Shown piece by piece: positions 1 to 10,811 of a stretch of 48,787 nt of DNA (its first letter is position 1; each line of letters starts with the position of its first letter). Both the position numbers and the translations under genes were made by a program. Location: the NCBI GenBank assembly GCA_017527065.1, contig JAFXQO010000041.1, positions 1-48,787 on the forward strand. The letters run 5' to 3'. A model generated the notes under the pieces. The model did no database searches and was not told where the DNA came from. It worked only from the letters and a program-made list of their open reading frames with translations. The DNA is from Clostridia bacterium. Lineage in GTDB: Bacteria > Bacillota > Clostridia > Christensenellales > Aristaeellaceae.

Positions 1-1829
<1,829 letters not shown>

Positions 1830-1845
1830 TTTCCGGAATGAGGAA

Positions 1846-1876
1846 GGGGAGGCGCGATGAGCGTCTCCCCTTGTTT
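1846..1876 (+). terminator. Rho-independent terminator of ppdK
   Basis: Ten-base stem GGGGAGGCGC / GCGTCTCCCC with one G-U pair and a five-base loop, followed by TTGTTT. It lies 16 bases after the ppdK stop codon. Confidence 0.85.
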
Positions 1877-1906
1877 ATATAAACAATACTCACATTTACA
1901 TGCGGT

Positions 1907-1934
1907 TTGCCTGCGTTTTATTCAGAAGTATAAT
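1907..1934 (+). promoter_or_regulatory. Probable sigma-A promoter for the acyltransferase-like gene
   Basis: TTGCCT (1907-1912), a 16-base spacer and a perfect TATAAT (1929-1934) in an AT-rich stretch about 95 bases before the next start codon. A second possible -10 (TAAAAT, about 1970) lies downstream, so the exact promoter is uncertain. Confidence 0.55.
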
Positions 1935-2030
1935 AAAATAGTGGCTGGTATTCTGCGTGAAACAATGGTAAAATATGTATGGAAATAAAATGGCAAATTG
2001 TGCGACGCAGATTCGGAGGTTGTCTTAATT

Positions 2031-2714
2031 ATGGCTTCACAGGGACGTTATTACCGGAACTGCCGGCGGATCCTGCGTCTTCATTACCGCAAGTTTAAGC
2101 TCAATAGCGAGGCGGAGTGCGCCGATCCGGTCGTCTATGTCTGCCGCCATCGCAATGCGATCGGCCCTATGGCCTGCCTGTGCGTGCTGCCCCTGGGCGT
2201 TCGTCCCTGGGCGTTTGCGCCGTTCATGGATCCCGCGGCCTGCCGCGAGCATCTGGCCAATTACACCTTTCCCGTTGCGCAGAAAAAGAACCCCATCTTC
2301 TCTCGCGCCCTCGCCGCCGTGCTGGGGCCGCTGTTCGCGTGGCTCGTGTGCTCCACGGGCGCGATTCCCGTGTATCGCAATTCACTCAAAGTGCGCGAAA
2401 CCTATCAGCAGAGCATCAAGGCGCTGGAGGAAGGCGACAGGCTGGTCATCTTCCCGGATGTTAACTACGCCGAAAAGACGGGCGAGACAGGCGCGCTCTA
2501 CGAGGGCTTTCTGCTGCTCGAACAGCTGTGGAACCGCAAGAACGGCGGGCACATTCAGTTTGTGCCGGTCAACGCCAGCGTGACGAATAAGACGCTGACG
2601 ATCGGCAGGGCTGTTTCTTTTCCCGGCGAGAAGCCTTACCGCGAGGAGAAGGACCAGATCGTGAAGCGGCTTGCGGCGTCGCTGGACGACATGGCTGAGA
2701 AATACGGCGCGTGA
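2031..2714 (+). CDS. PlsC-like glycerolipid acyltransferase family protein
   Basis: Protein of 227 residues. The ATG at 2031 is preferred over an upstream TTG (1998) because CGGAGGT lies ten bases before it. The layout resembles 1-acyl-glycerol-3-phosphate acyltransferases, which acylate lysophosphatidate at the membrane. It has an early His-containing motif (CRHRNAIGP), a hydrophobic segment near the middle (LGPLFAWLVCSTGA), then IPVYR, which resembles the substrate-binding block, and RLVIFPD, which resembles the block usually written FPEG. Two features are odd. The first motif, normally H-x4-D, reads H-R-N-A-I-G with no Asp, and FPEG reads FPDV. It may be a divergent acyltransferase with another acyl group or acceptor, or a non-catalytic relative. 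The family call is moderately sure and the substrate is unknown. Confidence 0.65.
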   Translation: MASQGRYYRNCRRILRLHYRKFKLNSEAECADPVVYVCRHRNAIGPMACLCVLPLGVRPWAFAPFMDPAACREHLANYTFPVAQKKNPIFSRALAAVLGPLFAWLVCSTGAIPVYRNSLKVRETYQQSIKALEEGDRLVIFPDVNYAEKTGETGALYEGFLLLEQLWNRKNGGHIQFVPVNASVTNKTLTIGRAVSFPGEKPYREEKDQIVKRLAASLDDMAEKYGA

Positions 2715-2753
2715 CAGCCGCTTTCTTTCATCGAAAAGGGGAGATCGCAAGCA

Positions 2754-3644
2754 ATGAAACTGTTTGATCCGGATAAGCCGTTTTACAAGGGAAACCTCCA
2801 TACCCATACGACCAATTCGGACGGCAAGCTGAGTCCTGACGAGGTGACGGGCCGCTATCAGGAAGCGGAGTATGATTTCCTTGTGCTGACGGATCACTGG
2901 AAGCGGACGGTTGAAACGCCCCATTTCTACAGGAACATGCTGCTCCTGCCGGGCATCGAACTGGATTATAACCTCACCGACGAGGTCATTCACATCGTAG
3001 GCGTCAACGTGGACGAATCCATCCTCACCCGGGCCGACCGCAGGCATACCGCCCGCCGGGGGATCCGGGATATCCGCCGCGCCGGGGGCCGGGCGATACT
3101 CGCCCATCCGGCGTGGTCGCTGAACACATTGGAGACCATAAGGGAGCTCGACGGCATCGTCGCGGCGGAAATCTACAATTCCGTGTCCGGTTTGCCCTGG
3201 AACGGCGACCGCGCCGACGCCATGATCCTTCTGGACATCGCCGCCTCCCATGGATTGCTGCTCAACACCGTGGCCTCCGACGATTCGCATTTCTACACGG
3301 GCGAGGACCGCACTTCCTTCACCATGATCCAGGCCGACGAGCTCTCCGCGGAAGGCGTCTGCAAAGCCCTGGACACAGGCGCGTTCTATGCCAGCCGCGG
3401 GCCGCGCTTTGAACAGATCGAAATCGAAAACGGCGAGATACACGTGACCTGCTCCCCTGTGTCGAAAATCGTGTTCCATTCCAATCTCTTCTATTCCCGC
3501 TATCGCTGCGCCTGCGGCGAAGGGCTCACAGAGGCCTCCTACAGGATAAACGCCGAGCAGATGGAGCGCTTCGTGCGCGTCATACTGATCGACGAGAACG
3601 GCCTGCGCGCCTGGTCAAATCCCATCGACACAAGAGCCCTGTAA
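2754..3644 (+). CDS. PHP-domain metal-dependent phosphoesterase family protein
   Basis: Protein of 296 residues, ATG preceded by a GGGGAG ribosome-binding site. The PHP metal-binding signatures are all visible in order: NLHTHTTNSDG near residue 14 (motif I, H-x-H), LTDHW near residue 44 (motif II), LAHPAW near residue 117 (motif III) and SDDSHFY near residue 176 (motif IV). PHP proteins bind two or three divalent metals and hydrolyse phosphoesters. Stand-alone members include nucleoside 3',5'-bisphosphatases and the CehA/McbA-like group, so the substrate cannot be fixed here. The last 80 residues form a beta-rich extension. It follows the acyltransferase-like gene by 39 bases, so the two are probably co-transcribed. 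A terminator closes the unit. Confidence 0.85.
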   Translation: MKLFDPDKPFYKGNLHTHTTNSDGKLSPDEVTGRYQEAEYDFLVLTDHWKRTVETPHFYRNMLLLPGIELDYNLTDEVIHIVGVNVDESILTRADRRHTARRGIRDIRRAGGRAILAHPAWSLNTLETIRELDGIVAAEIYNSVSGLPWNGDRADAMILLDIAASHGLLLNTVASDDSHFYTGEDRTSFTMIQADELSAEGVCKALDTGAFYASRGPRFEQIEIENGEIHVTCSPVSKIVFHSNLFYSRYRCACGEGLTEASYRINAEQMERFVRVILIDENGLRAWSNPIDTRAL

Positions 3645-3666
3645 CTATCGGCCAGCCCAATACCGA

Positions 3667-3703
3667 CCCGAGTCTCCGCGATGCGCGGCGGCTCGGGCCT
3701 TTC
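3667..3703 (+). terminator. Rho-independent terminator after the PHP gene
   Basis: Long GC-rich hairpin with CCCGAGTC on one side and GGCTCGGG on the other (stem 3667-3697), followed by CCTTTCT. Confidence 0.75.
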
Positions 3704-3953
3704 TGACGAAGGGAGGAGGCGAAACGCCGGTGATCCCGCTGCGTCGTCTTGGCAGGCATAAGTTTTGTGTAAAATTCAATTTCCGGCAGGGAAAACGACA
3801 ATCTGCGTTGTATATATCATCATCACAGGGCATAATGAAGAATGATGGGAAACCAGAAATTAACCTGCGAATTACCCCGCCTGACCGGCAGGAAAATGTC
3901 CTATTGTGCCGAAATAATTCTAAAGCGCCGTTTCTGTGAATTAGGTGGTGACA
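3704..3953 (+). other. Leader region before dnaG, no gene seen
   Basis: This 250-base intergenic stretch turns AT-rich toward dnaG (TTGTATATATCATCATC around 3805-3825). It should hold the promoter of the dnaG-rpoD operon, but I cannot choose a convincing -35/-10 pair. A 69-codon frame here (3730-3939) has no ribosome-binding site and no recognisable sequence, so I do not call it. Confidence 0.4.
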
Positions 3954-5702
3954 ATGGCCTCGAGACTTCCGGACGCCTGGCTTGACGAACTGCGCTCACG
4001 CGTTGAAATTACCGACGTCGTGGCGGAATATGTGGAACTAAAGCAAAAGGGGAGACGCTTTTGGGGGCGCTGCCCTTTTCATGGTGAAAAGACGCCTTCT
4101 TTCAGCGTGGACAGCGAAGCGCAGATGTTTTACTGCTTCGGCTGCCACAAGGGCGGCACCGTGATCAACTTCATCATGGAAATCGAGCGCATGGAGTTCA
4201 TGGAGGCTGTGAAGCTGCTGGCCGACAGGGCGCACATGGAGCTTCCCGCCCGGGTGGACGACGGACGCAGCGACGAACAGACGCGGGCGCTGAGGGAACG
4301 CATCTATGAGGCGAATCTGGAGGCCGCCCGCTTCTACCACGCCACGATCTGGACGGAGGAAGGCGCGGAGGCGCTCAGCTACCTGCACAAGCGCGGGCTG
4401 GACGACGCGGGCATCCGCCGCTTCGGGCTCGGCTCCACGGCCCACGGCTGGGACGCGCTGACCCGGCACCTGACGGAACAGGGCTTCACCTTCGACGAAT
4501 TAAAGCAGGCCGGCCTCGCCAGCGAGCGCGACGGACGCCGATACGACATGTTCCGCGGCCGCGCCATGTTTCCCATCATCAACCCCCAGGGGCGCGTGCT
4601 GGGCTTCGGCGGACGCATCATGGGCGAGGGCAATCCGAAATACCTCAACACCTCCGACACGCCCGTATTCAACAAGCGCCAGGGCCTGTATGCCCTCAAC
4701 CTGGCCAAGAAGGAGCGGGGCCTCAAGCGGCTGATCCTCGTGGAGGGCTACATGGACGTGGTATCGCTGCGACAGCAGGGCGTGCAGGGCGTCGTGGCAA
4801 CCCTGGGCACCGCGCTCACCGAGGAGCAGGCGCGCCTCATCAAGCGCTACGCGCCGGAGGTGTGGGTCTGCTACGACGGCGACAGCGCCGGTCAGAAGGC
4901 CATTCTGCGGGCGCTGGATATCTTTGAGTCTCAGGAAATGCCGGCAAAGGTCATCGACATCCCCGACGACATGGACCCCGACGATTACGTCAAAAAGAAC
5001 GGCGCGGAAGGCTTCGAGGCGCTTCGGCCCATGCCGCCCGCCGAATACAGAATGCTGCGCGCCGCCGACGGCGTCGATCTGACCACGCAGGACGGCCGCA
5101 CGCAGTACGCCATCGCCTGCTGCAGTATACTGCGCAGGGTATCCAATCCTGTGGAATTGGAAAACTACCTGAAAAAGCTGTCCGTGCAGACGGGATTCGA
5201 GCGGGAAGTGCTCCTGAAGCAGATAGGAACCGTCGCCCCGGCCGCGGAAGAAAAGAGGACCACGAGGCCGGTCGCGCGCTGGGAAAAGCCGGAAACGACG
5301 CCGGAGCACGTAAAGGCCGAGCAGCTGCTCATCAACCTGATCGCCAGAGGGCAGATAGACCGGGACCTGCCGCTGGAATCCGCCTTTGTGACGCCGCTGT
5401 ACCTGCGCGTCGCCCGGGAACTGTCGGCGGGGGAGAGCCCGGCCGCCATCCTCGAGCGGCTGGAGGACAGCGACCGCGAGGCGGCGGCGCAGGCGCTGAT
5501 GATGGACAGCCAGATCGAGCGCGATCAGGTCGCCCGGGCTGTTGAAGAATGTCTTGAAAAGATCGAACGGTACCGAAAGAAAACGCGGATTGAAGAAATA
5601 AAGGAACAGCTGAAGGGAGAAGCGTCTCCCGACAGGAAGACAGAATTACTGGCCCTTCTGACACAGCTGATGAACGAGCCTGGCAGCGCCAGGAAGCCCT
5701 GA
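3954..5702 (+). CDS. dnaG: DNA primase
   Basis: Makes the RNA primers for replication together with the replicative helicase. From the ATG at 3954 the protein has 582 residues, a normal length. That start is chosen over two upstream GTG codons because AGGTGG sits six bases before it. The N-terminal CHC2 zinc ribbon uses C40, H43, C61 and C64 ([11 protein letters not shown] and CFGCHKGG). The Toprim catalytic core shows LVEGYMDV near residue 261 and YDGDSAG near residue 307, which carry the metal-binding acidic residues. The C-terminal third matches the helicase-interaction region only in its helical character. It starts the dnaG-rpoD operon typical of Bacillota. The stop codon lies 13 bases before the rpoD start. 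Confidence 0.98.
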   Translation: MASRLPDAWLDELRSRVEITDVVAEYVELKQKGRRFWGRCPFHGEKTPSFSVDSEAQMFYCFGCHKGGTVINFIMEIERMEFMEAVKLLADRAHMELPARVDDGRSDEQTRALRERIYEANLEAARFYHATIWTEEGAEALSYLHKRGLDDAGIRRFGLGSTAHGWDALTRHLTEQGFTFDELKQAGLASERDGRRYDMFRGRAMFPIINPQGRVLGFGGRIMGEGNPKYLNTSDTPVFNKRQGLYALNLAKKERGLKRLILVEGYMDVVSLRQQGVQGVVATLGTALTEEQARLIKRYAPEVWVCYDGDSAGQKAILRALDIFESQEMPAKVIDIPDDMDPDDYVKKNGAEGFEALRPMPPAEYRMLRAADGVDLTTQDGRTQYAIACCSILRRVSNPVELENYLKKLSVQTGFEREVLLKQIGTVAPAAEEKRTTRPVARWEKPETTPEHVKAEQLLINLIARGQIDRDLPLESAFVTPLYLRVARELSAGESPAAILERLEDSDREAAAQALMMDSQIERDQVARAVEECLEKIERYRKKTRIEEIKEQLKGEASPDRKTELLALLTQLMNEPGSARKP

Positions 5703-5715
5703 AGGAGTGAGCGGT

Positions 5716-6816
<1,101 letters not shown>

Positions 6817-6817
6817 T

Positions 6818-7507
6818 ATGATTGAACTGGATGAAAGGCTGAGTATGCTGGCCGCGCTGACGCCCGCCTGCCCTGTGGCGGCGGACATTGGCGCGGACCA
6901 CGGTTTTTTGGGCGCGTGGCTGCTGCAAAGCGGAAAGTGCGGGCGGGTGCAGTTTCTGGATATCAGCGAGCCGTCCCTCAGGAAGGCGTCGCGGCTGATC
7001 CGGTCGCTCAATCTTTCGGATCGGGCCGTGTTCAGCGTCGGCGACGGGGCCGAGGCGCTGGCGGAACCGGCCGGCGCCGTCGTCATCGCCGGCATGGGCG
7101 CGGCGACCATCGAGGGCATCATCGAGCGGGGGCGGGATAAGCTGGGCGACGCGGCGCTGATCCTGCAGCCCAACATCAACGTCGAACGCCTGCGGGAAGC
7201 CCTCGTCCGGCTGGGCTATGTCATAAGCGACGAAAGCCTCGCCCGCGCCGGGGGACGCTGGTATGTGGGCCTGCGCGCGGAACGGGGCAGCGCCGCATAC
7301 TCGCAGCGCCAGCTGCTGGCCGGCCCGGTGCTGCTTGAAAGGCGGCATCCGTCTCTGGCGGGTTACGCGAGGTTTCGGCTGACCGTGCAGAGGAAGGCAT
7401 ATCTTGGCGCGGTGCGGAGCGACAAGGCGCGCGCCCAGGCGCTGCTTGAAGAAATTAAATGCTGGGAGGAGATAGAAGCATGGCTGCAAGCGTCGGCGAG
7501 ATCCTGA
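6818..7507 (+). CDS. trmK: tRNA (adenine(22)-N1)-methyltransferase TrmK family
   Basis: Protein of 229 residues starting one base after the rpoD stop. The SAM-binding motif I is VAADIGADHGFLG near residue 22 and the motif for TrmK-type N1-adenine methylation appears as VVIAGMGAATI near residue 88, followed by LILQPN. TrmK methylates A22 in the D-loop of a subset of tRNAs, and its position between rpoD and nif3 is conserved in Bacillota. The last 28 bases overlap the nif3 start, which suggests translational coupling. The length is normal for the family, and the family call is firm from motifs plus context. Confidence 0.92.
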   Translation: MIELDERLSMLAALTPACPVAADIGADHGFLGAWLLQSGKCGRVQFLDISEPSLRKASRLIRSLNLSDRAVFSVGDGAEALAEPAGAVVIAGMGAATIEGIIERGRDKLGDAALILQPNINVERLREALVRLGYVISDESLARAGGRWYVGLRAERGSAAYSQRQLLAGPVLLERRHPSLAGYARFRLTVQRKAYLGAVRSDKARAQALLEEIKCWEEIEAWLQASARS

Positions 7508-8256
7508 CCCTTTTGAATGAAATCGCGCCGCCGGAATTGGCGGAAAGCTATGACAACGTGGGCCTGCTGGCCGGGCATCCCGCCTGGCCGGTCGAGCGCG
7601 TGCTCTGCGCGCTGGACCTGACGGAGGAGGTCGTATCCGAAGCGAAGGCAGCCGGCGCTCAGCTGATCCTGACGCATCATCCCATCTTCTTCCGCGGCCG
7701 GAAAAACATCCGCGAGGACGACACGGAAGGCGCGGCGGTCTGTGCGCTGATCCGGGAGCGCTTGGCGCTCATCGCGGCGCATACGAATTTCGACAGCGCC
7801 TCACCGGGCGTCAACGACGCGCTGGCCGCGGCGCTTGGCCTGAATGATGTGGAGGCCGCGCCGCACGGCATGCGCGTGGGCATGCTTGAGGGTGAGATGT
7901 CCACCGCGGAATTTGTGCGGCTCGTCGAGACGCGCCTGAACACCCGCGCGCGCTGGTACTGCGCTGGGGAGAAGACCATCCGCCGGGTCGCCGCGCTGGG
8001 CGGCGCGGGCGGCGATTTCTTCGAGGAGGCGCTCGCCCTGGGGGCGGACGCTTACGTGACGGGCGAAGTGAGGCATCACGAGGCGCTCGCGGCTGTCGGG
8101 CAGGGTCTGTGCGTGGTGGAAGGCGGCCATTATGAAACCGAACAGATTGCAATAAAATTACTTATAGAGTGTTTACAAGCCAGATGCGATGCGCTACAAT
8201 ATAATATAACCGTAATTGAAAGCCGCCTGTCTCCCTACCAGAGGCAGACGATTTGA
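7480..8256 (+). CDS. Nif3-like dinuclear metal-centre protein (GTP cyclohydrolase I type 2 family)
   Basis: Protein of 258 residues. I prefer the ATG at 7480, ten bases after GGGAGG, over an ATG at 7459. The metal ligands of the NIF3/YqfO family are visible: LTHHPIFF near residue 66, AAHTNFD near residue 100, and the C-terminal RHHEAL and GGHYETE. Family members are toroidal hexamers with a di-metal site. They carry the name GTP cyclohydrolase I type 2, but the true reaction is unsettled. The protein lacks the long central insertion found in YqfO of Bacillus, so it is the short form. It follows trmK as in many Bacillota and is followed 16 bases later by the zinc-ribbon gene. Confidence 0.92.
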   Translation: MAASVGEILTLLNEIAPPELAESYDNVGLLAGHPAWPVERVLCALDLTEEVVSEAKAAGAQLILTHHPIFFRGRKNIREDDTEGAAVCALIRERLALIAAHTNFDSASPGVNDALAAALGLNDVEAAPHGMRVGMLEGEMSTAEFVRLVETRLNTRARWYCAGEKTIRRVAALGGAGGDFFEEALALGADAYVTGEVRHHEALAAVGQGLCVVEGGHYETEQIAIKLLIECLQARCDALQYNITVIESRLSPYQRQTI

Positions 8257-8272
8257 AGGAGGATGTATCACA

Positions 8273-8986
8273 ATGCGACTTGACGCGCTTTGGAATTACA
8301 TGCAGTACGATATGGAAGCGGATCGCTTCGAAAACGGCATGAGAAATTCGCCCAATCGCCTGAAACTGCTGAAGCAGCGTGATTTTCTGCTGGAACAGCA
8401 GAACAATATGAAGAAGGTCGAGAACAACATCGCCACGATGAGCGACCGCCTGGAAGCCGTTCAGGACGAAGCGGATCGCCTTCAGGGCGTGCTGGCAAAG
8501 CTTCAGCAGGAGCTGCAGGAGCATCAGCCGGAGACAATGGAGGAGATTCAGAAGCAGCTTTCCGCCGCGCAGAAGCTCGAAAACACGCTCCAGCACTATG
8601 AGCAGGAGCTGGCCAAGATGCGCAAGGAGAGCGAGCAGTTCGACCGCATGCAGCGGGAGATCCGCATGAAAGCGGCGCGCACCAAAGCCGAGTACGACGA
8701 GCTCAAGCGTCAGTACGAGACGGAGTTCAAGGACGCGCAGGCCAAGCTGACCGAGCTCAAGCAGCGTTCCGAGGAGGAGGGCAAGGCCATCGATCCGGCC
8801 ATGATGGCGCGCTATCGCCAGATCAAGCAGCACGCCATGCCGCCCATGGCCAAGCTGAACGGCGATCGCTGCGGCGGCTGCAATATGTCGCTGCCCGCTG
8901 CGACGCGCGACAAGCTGAACACGGGCGAGGAGATCGTCGAGTGCGACAACTGCGGCCGCATACTGTTCATGCCCTCGGCGGAATAA
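8273..8986 (+). CDS. Coiled-coil C4 zinc-ribbon protein (CT398/YqfO-neighbour type)
   Basis: Protein of 237 residues from an ATG ten bases after AAGGAGG. Residues about 25-175 are almost entirely charged alpha-helix with heptad character and should form a long antiparallel coiled-coil hairpin. The C-terminus holds a zinc ribbon with CGGCN and CDNCGRIL. This matches the family of small putative nucleic-acid-binding proteins (Chlamydia CT398 type) that sit next to nif3 in many bacteria. Its biochemical role is not established, and proposals include links to flagellar or secretion ATPases and to RNA binding. It ends the dnaG operon, and a strong hairpin follows. Confidence 0.85.
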   Translation: MRLDALWNYMQYDMEADRFENGMRNSPNRLKLLKQRDFLLEQQNNMKKVENNIATMSDRLEAVQDEADRLQGVLAKLQQELQEHQPETMEEIQKQLSAAQKLENTLQHYEQELAKMRKESEQFDRMQREIRMKAARTKAEYDELKRQYETEFKDAQAKLTELKQRSEEEGKAIDPAMMARYRQIKQHAMPPMAKLNGDRCGGCNMSLPAATRDKLNTGEEIVECDNCGRILFMPSAE

Positions 8987-9003
8987 AAGAATACAAAAAC
9001 CAT

Positions 9004-9038
9004 GCGGGCCGGATCGGGAATGATCCGGCCCGCGTTGT
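9004..9038. terminator. Bidirectional terminator between convergent genes
   Basis: Perfect 12-base stem GCGGGCCGGATC / GATCCGGCCCGC with a six-base loop. GTTGTCAAT follows on the plus strand, and on the minus strand the exit side reads GGTTTTTGT, so it can serve both converging units. Confidence 0.85.
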
Positions 9039-9565
9039 CAATAATCGAAGCCTCCGCGCTGATTGTAGAAATAATCCCAGAAATCATCGAATTCCTGCTC
9101 CGAGACGGACCCGCCCATCGCGACGATGATATACCGCTCGCCGCGCCAGGTGTATTGGATTTCCGTCGGCGCGAAACCGTTGCGCGCATAGAACGCCATG
9201 CGCCGCCGGCGCAGCGGATCATCGGGCGCGCCGTCATACGGCTGCTCGATATCGGCGATGATGCGGTTTCGCGGATAGAGCGTGCGGATACTGCGCAGTA
9301 TCTCCCCGCCGAGGCCGCGGCCGCGCAGTTCTTCCGATACAGCGAAATAAAGGATGTGCGTTATGTCGCGCCAGGTGAGCAGGATCGCCAGCCCGACAAA
9401 GCCGTCGCCTTCGCGCACGGCCAGCACGTCGCTCGCGCCGCTCTCGTCGCGCAGCAGCACGTCGAGGGGGCGGCGCTCGTTGGCCGGAAAGGCGCGCAGA
9501 TACAGCGCCATCACATCCTCCAGCAGGAGCGAGTCATTCTTCACGCGTAACAGTTCTACCGGCAT
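9038..9565 (-). CDS. GNAT family N-acetyltransferase
   Basis: Protein of 175 residues, ATG at 9565 with AGAGGA upstream. The GNAT acetyl-CoA pyrophosphate-binding segment is seen as VSEELRGRGLGGEILRSI near residue 75, preceded by the beta-strand pair VGLAILLTWRDITHILYFAV. The acceptor is unknown. The C-terminus is aromatic and acidic (FDDFWDYFYNQRGGF), which is unusual. The gene reads from a promoter that overlaps the end of the preceding minus-strand DUF3810 gene and ends at the shared terminator. Confidence 0.8.
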   Translation of the reverse strand: MPVELLRVKNDSLLLEDVMALYLRAFPANERRPLDVLLRDESGASDVLAVREGDGFVGLAILLTWRDITHILYFAVSEELRGRGLGGEILRSIRTLYPRNRIIADIEQPYDGAPDDPLRRRRMAFYARNGFAPTEIQYTWRGERYIIVAMGGSVSEQEFDDFWDYFYNQRGGFDY

Positions 9566-9603
9566 TTTTCATTCCTCTTTGACGTGTTTTCTGATCCGCT
9601 GAC

Positions 9604-9632
9604 ATTATACCAGAACAGCGCTTCATTGTCCA
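9604..9632 (-). promoter_or_regulatory. Sigma-A promoter for the GNAT gene
   Basis: On the minus strand TGGACA (9627-9632), 17 bases, then TATAAT (9604-9609) in a TGG-extended context. The -35 lies inside the last codons of the upstream DUF3810 gene. Confidence 0.65.
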
Positions 9633-10606
9633 GCGCCGGCGTCGATTCTCCAATGGGCGGCGAGCAGGGGAAGCACGCGCTCATAGGAGGATATGCCGTC
9701 CGGATCGCCGTTCAGGCGAAGGAAGACGTCCGTCAGGCCCTGCTGCGCGCCGCCCGGCAGCGCCGCCGCCAAGCCGTTCGCGCGCACGAAGCGCCCGTAC
9801 AGCGCGTCGCTCATCCGCGACAGGGTGTTCAGCCAATCCGCCCGGTCGGCAGCGCGGAGCGATTTCATGGCGTACAGCAGCGCCGTGAAACAGGCGGAAT
9901 AACGGAACAGGGCGCTTTCGCTCGTTTCGCAGGCGAGGAAGGCGCAGTAGCTGGCTTCGTCCTCCCGCGCGACGCCGGCCTGGTGCGCCAACTCATGGCA
10001 GATGGTGAAGGGCAGTGTGTCGGGGCAATCCTCGGGATTGACGATGGACTCGCCCGTGAAGGGAAAGTAGAGGCCGGCGAGGCCCAGTCTTGTCAACAGG
10101 CCGGGATGACGCGCGGCCTTCGCGGGCGAGAGGGGAAGGCCCGTCTGAGCGCGCATCAGCGCGCAGCCCGTTTCGAGCAGGCGCTCAAGATCGCCTTCCG
10201 GCGCAGCCTGAGTCATCGCCATGTCGGCCTCGTCGATCAGCCGCCTGCACAGACGGCTCAGCGCCTGATTGGAGAGAACGTCGGCCCGTGCGGCCGGGCA
10301 GGCGTACAGCGAGCCCCACATCGCCCAGTAGGCGCAAAGGAGTGCGCAGAGCAGCGCCGCCAGCCCTCTCGCCGCCCGGGGAGAGCGGAAGGAAAGCAGC
10401 GACAGCGCGGCGATAATCAGCGCCGCCAAAATGGTGAAATACCCGGCCAGCGGGAAAGAAACGCGCGCCGACAAAGAGCCCGCAAACGCGGCCAGCGGCC
10501 GCGCGACATGGAGGCGGACAAAGACCGCCACCGCGGGAAAGGCGCGGGGCAGGAGCAGGAAGGCAAGGACGGCGGCGAAAAGAGCCCCCGTTATTCTGCG
10601 CGTCAT
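9623..10606 (-). CDS. DUF3810 family membrane-bound putative zinc metalloprotease
   Basis: About 327 residues from an ATG near 10606. A GTG nine bases further upstream lies within the ribosome-binding site GGGAGG and is not favoured. The N-terminal 130 residues hold three hydrophobic stretches (ITGALFAAVLAFLLLP, FTILAALIIAALSLL and GLAALLCALLCAYWAMWG), so the protein is anchored in the membrane. Further on is TICHELAHQAGVAREDEA near residue 205, an HExxH zincin motif with a downstream Glu, followed by YCAFLAC. These are the hallmarks of DUF3810. Proteolysis is inferred from HExxH, and the substrate is unknown. It is transcribed alone from its own promoter, divergent from the MATE gene. Confidence 0.85.
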   Translation of the reverse strand: MTRRITGALFAAVLAFLLLPRAFPAVAVFVRLHVARPLAAFAGSLSARVSFPLAGYFTILAALIIAALSLLSFRSPRAARGLAALLCALLCAYWAMWGSLYACPAARADVLSNQALSRLCRRLIDEADMAMTQAAPEGDLERLLETGCALMRAQTGLPLSPAKAARHPGLLTRLGLAGLYFPFTGESIVNPEDCPDTLPFTICHELAHQAGVAREDEASYCAFLACETSESALFRYSACFTALLYAMKSLRAADRADWLNTLSRMSDALYGRFVRANGLAAALPGGAQQGLTDVFLRLNGDPDGISSYERVLPLLAAHWRIDAGAGQ

Positions 10607-10628
10607 GACAGCCACCTCCCGCGTATAT

Positions 10629-10658
10629 ATTATCTCACAGGCGGCAGGCGGATTTCAA
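10629..10658 (-). promoter_or_regulatory. Probable promoter of the DUF3810 gene
   Basis: Minus strand TTGAAA (10653-10658), 18 bases, GATAAT (10629-10634), placed just before the GGGAGG ribosome-binding site. Confidence 0.5.
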
Positions 10659-10733
10659 ATGCAATTACTGGATGGGCGCTTTCCGCCATTTGCAGAGGAA
10701 ACATCGAATATTTACACATTTGTCCGTTTCATT

Positions 10734-10764
10734 TTGCGGAGAATTCGCTGCGGCGTGGTATAAT
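10734..10764 (+). promoter_or_regulatory. Extended -10 promoter of the MATE exporter gene
   Basis: Perfect TATAAT (10759-10764) preceded by TGG, giving an extended -10. The best -35 is TTGCGG (10734-10739) at a long 19-base spacing, so the extended -10 probably carries recognition. Confidence 0.65.
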
Positions 10765-10811
10765 AACCGGGTAATCAGGCACGGCGTCATACAGGTGGGG
10801 AGGCTTGTCAC

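Noticed and set aside
3730-3939. 69-codon frame before dnaG
   Set aside because: No ribosome-binding site, no family resemblance, and it crosses the likely promoter region of dnaG.
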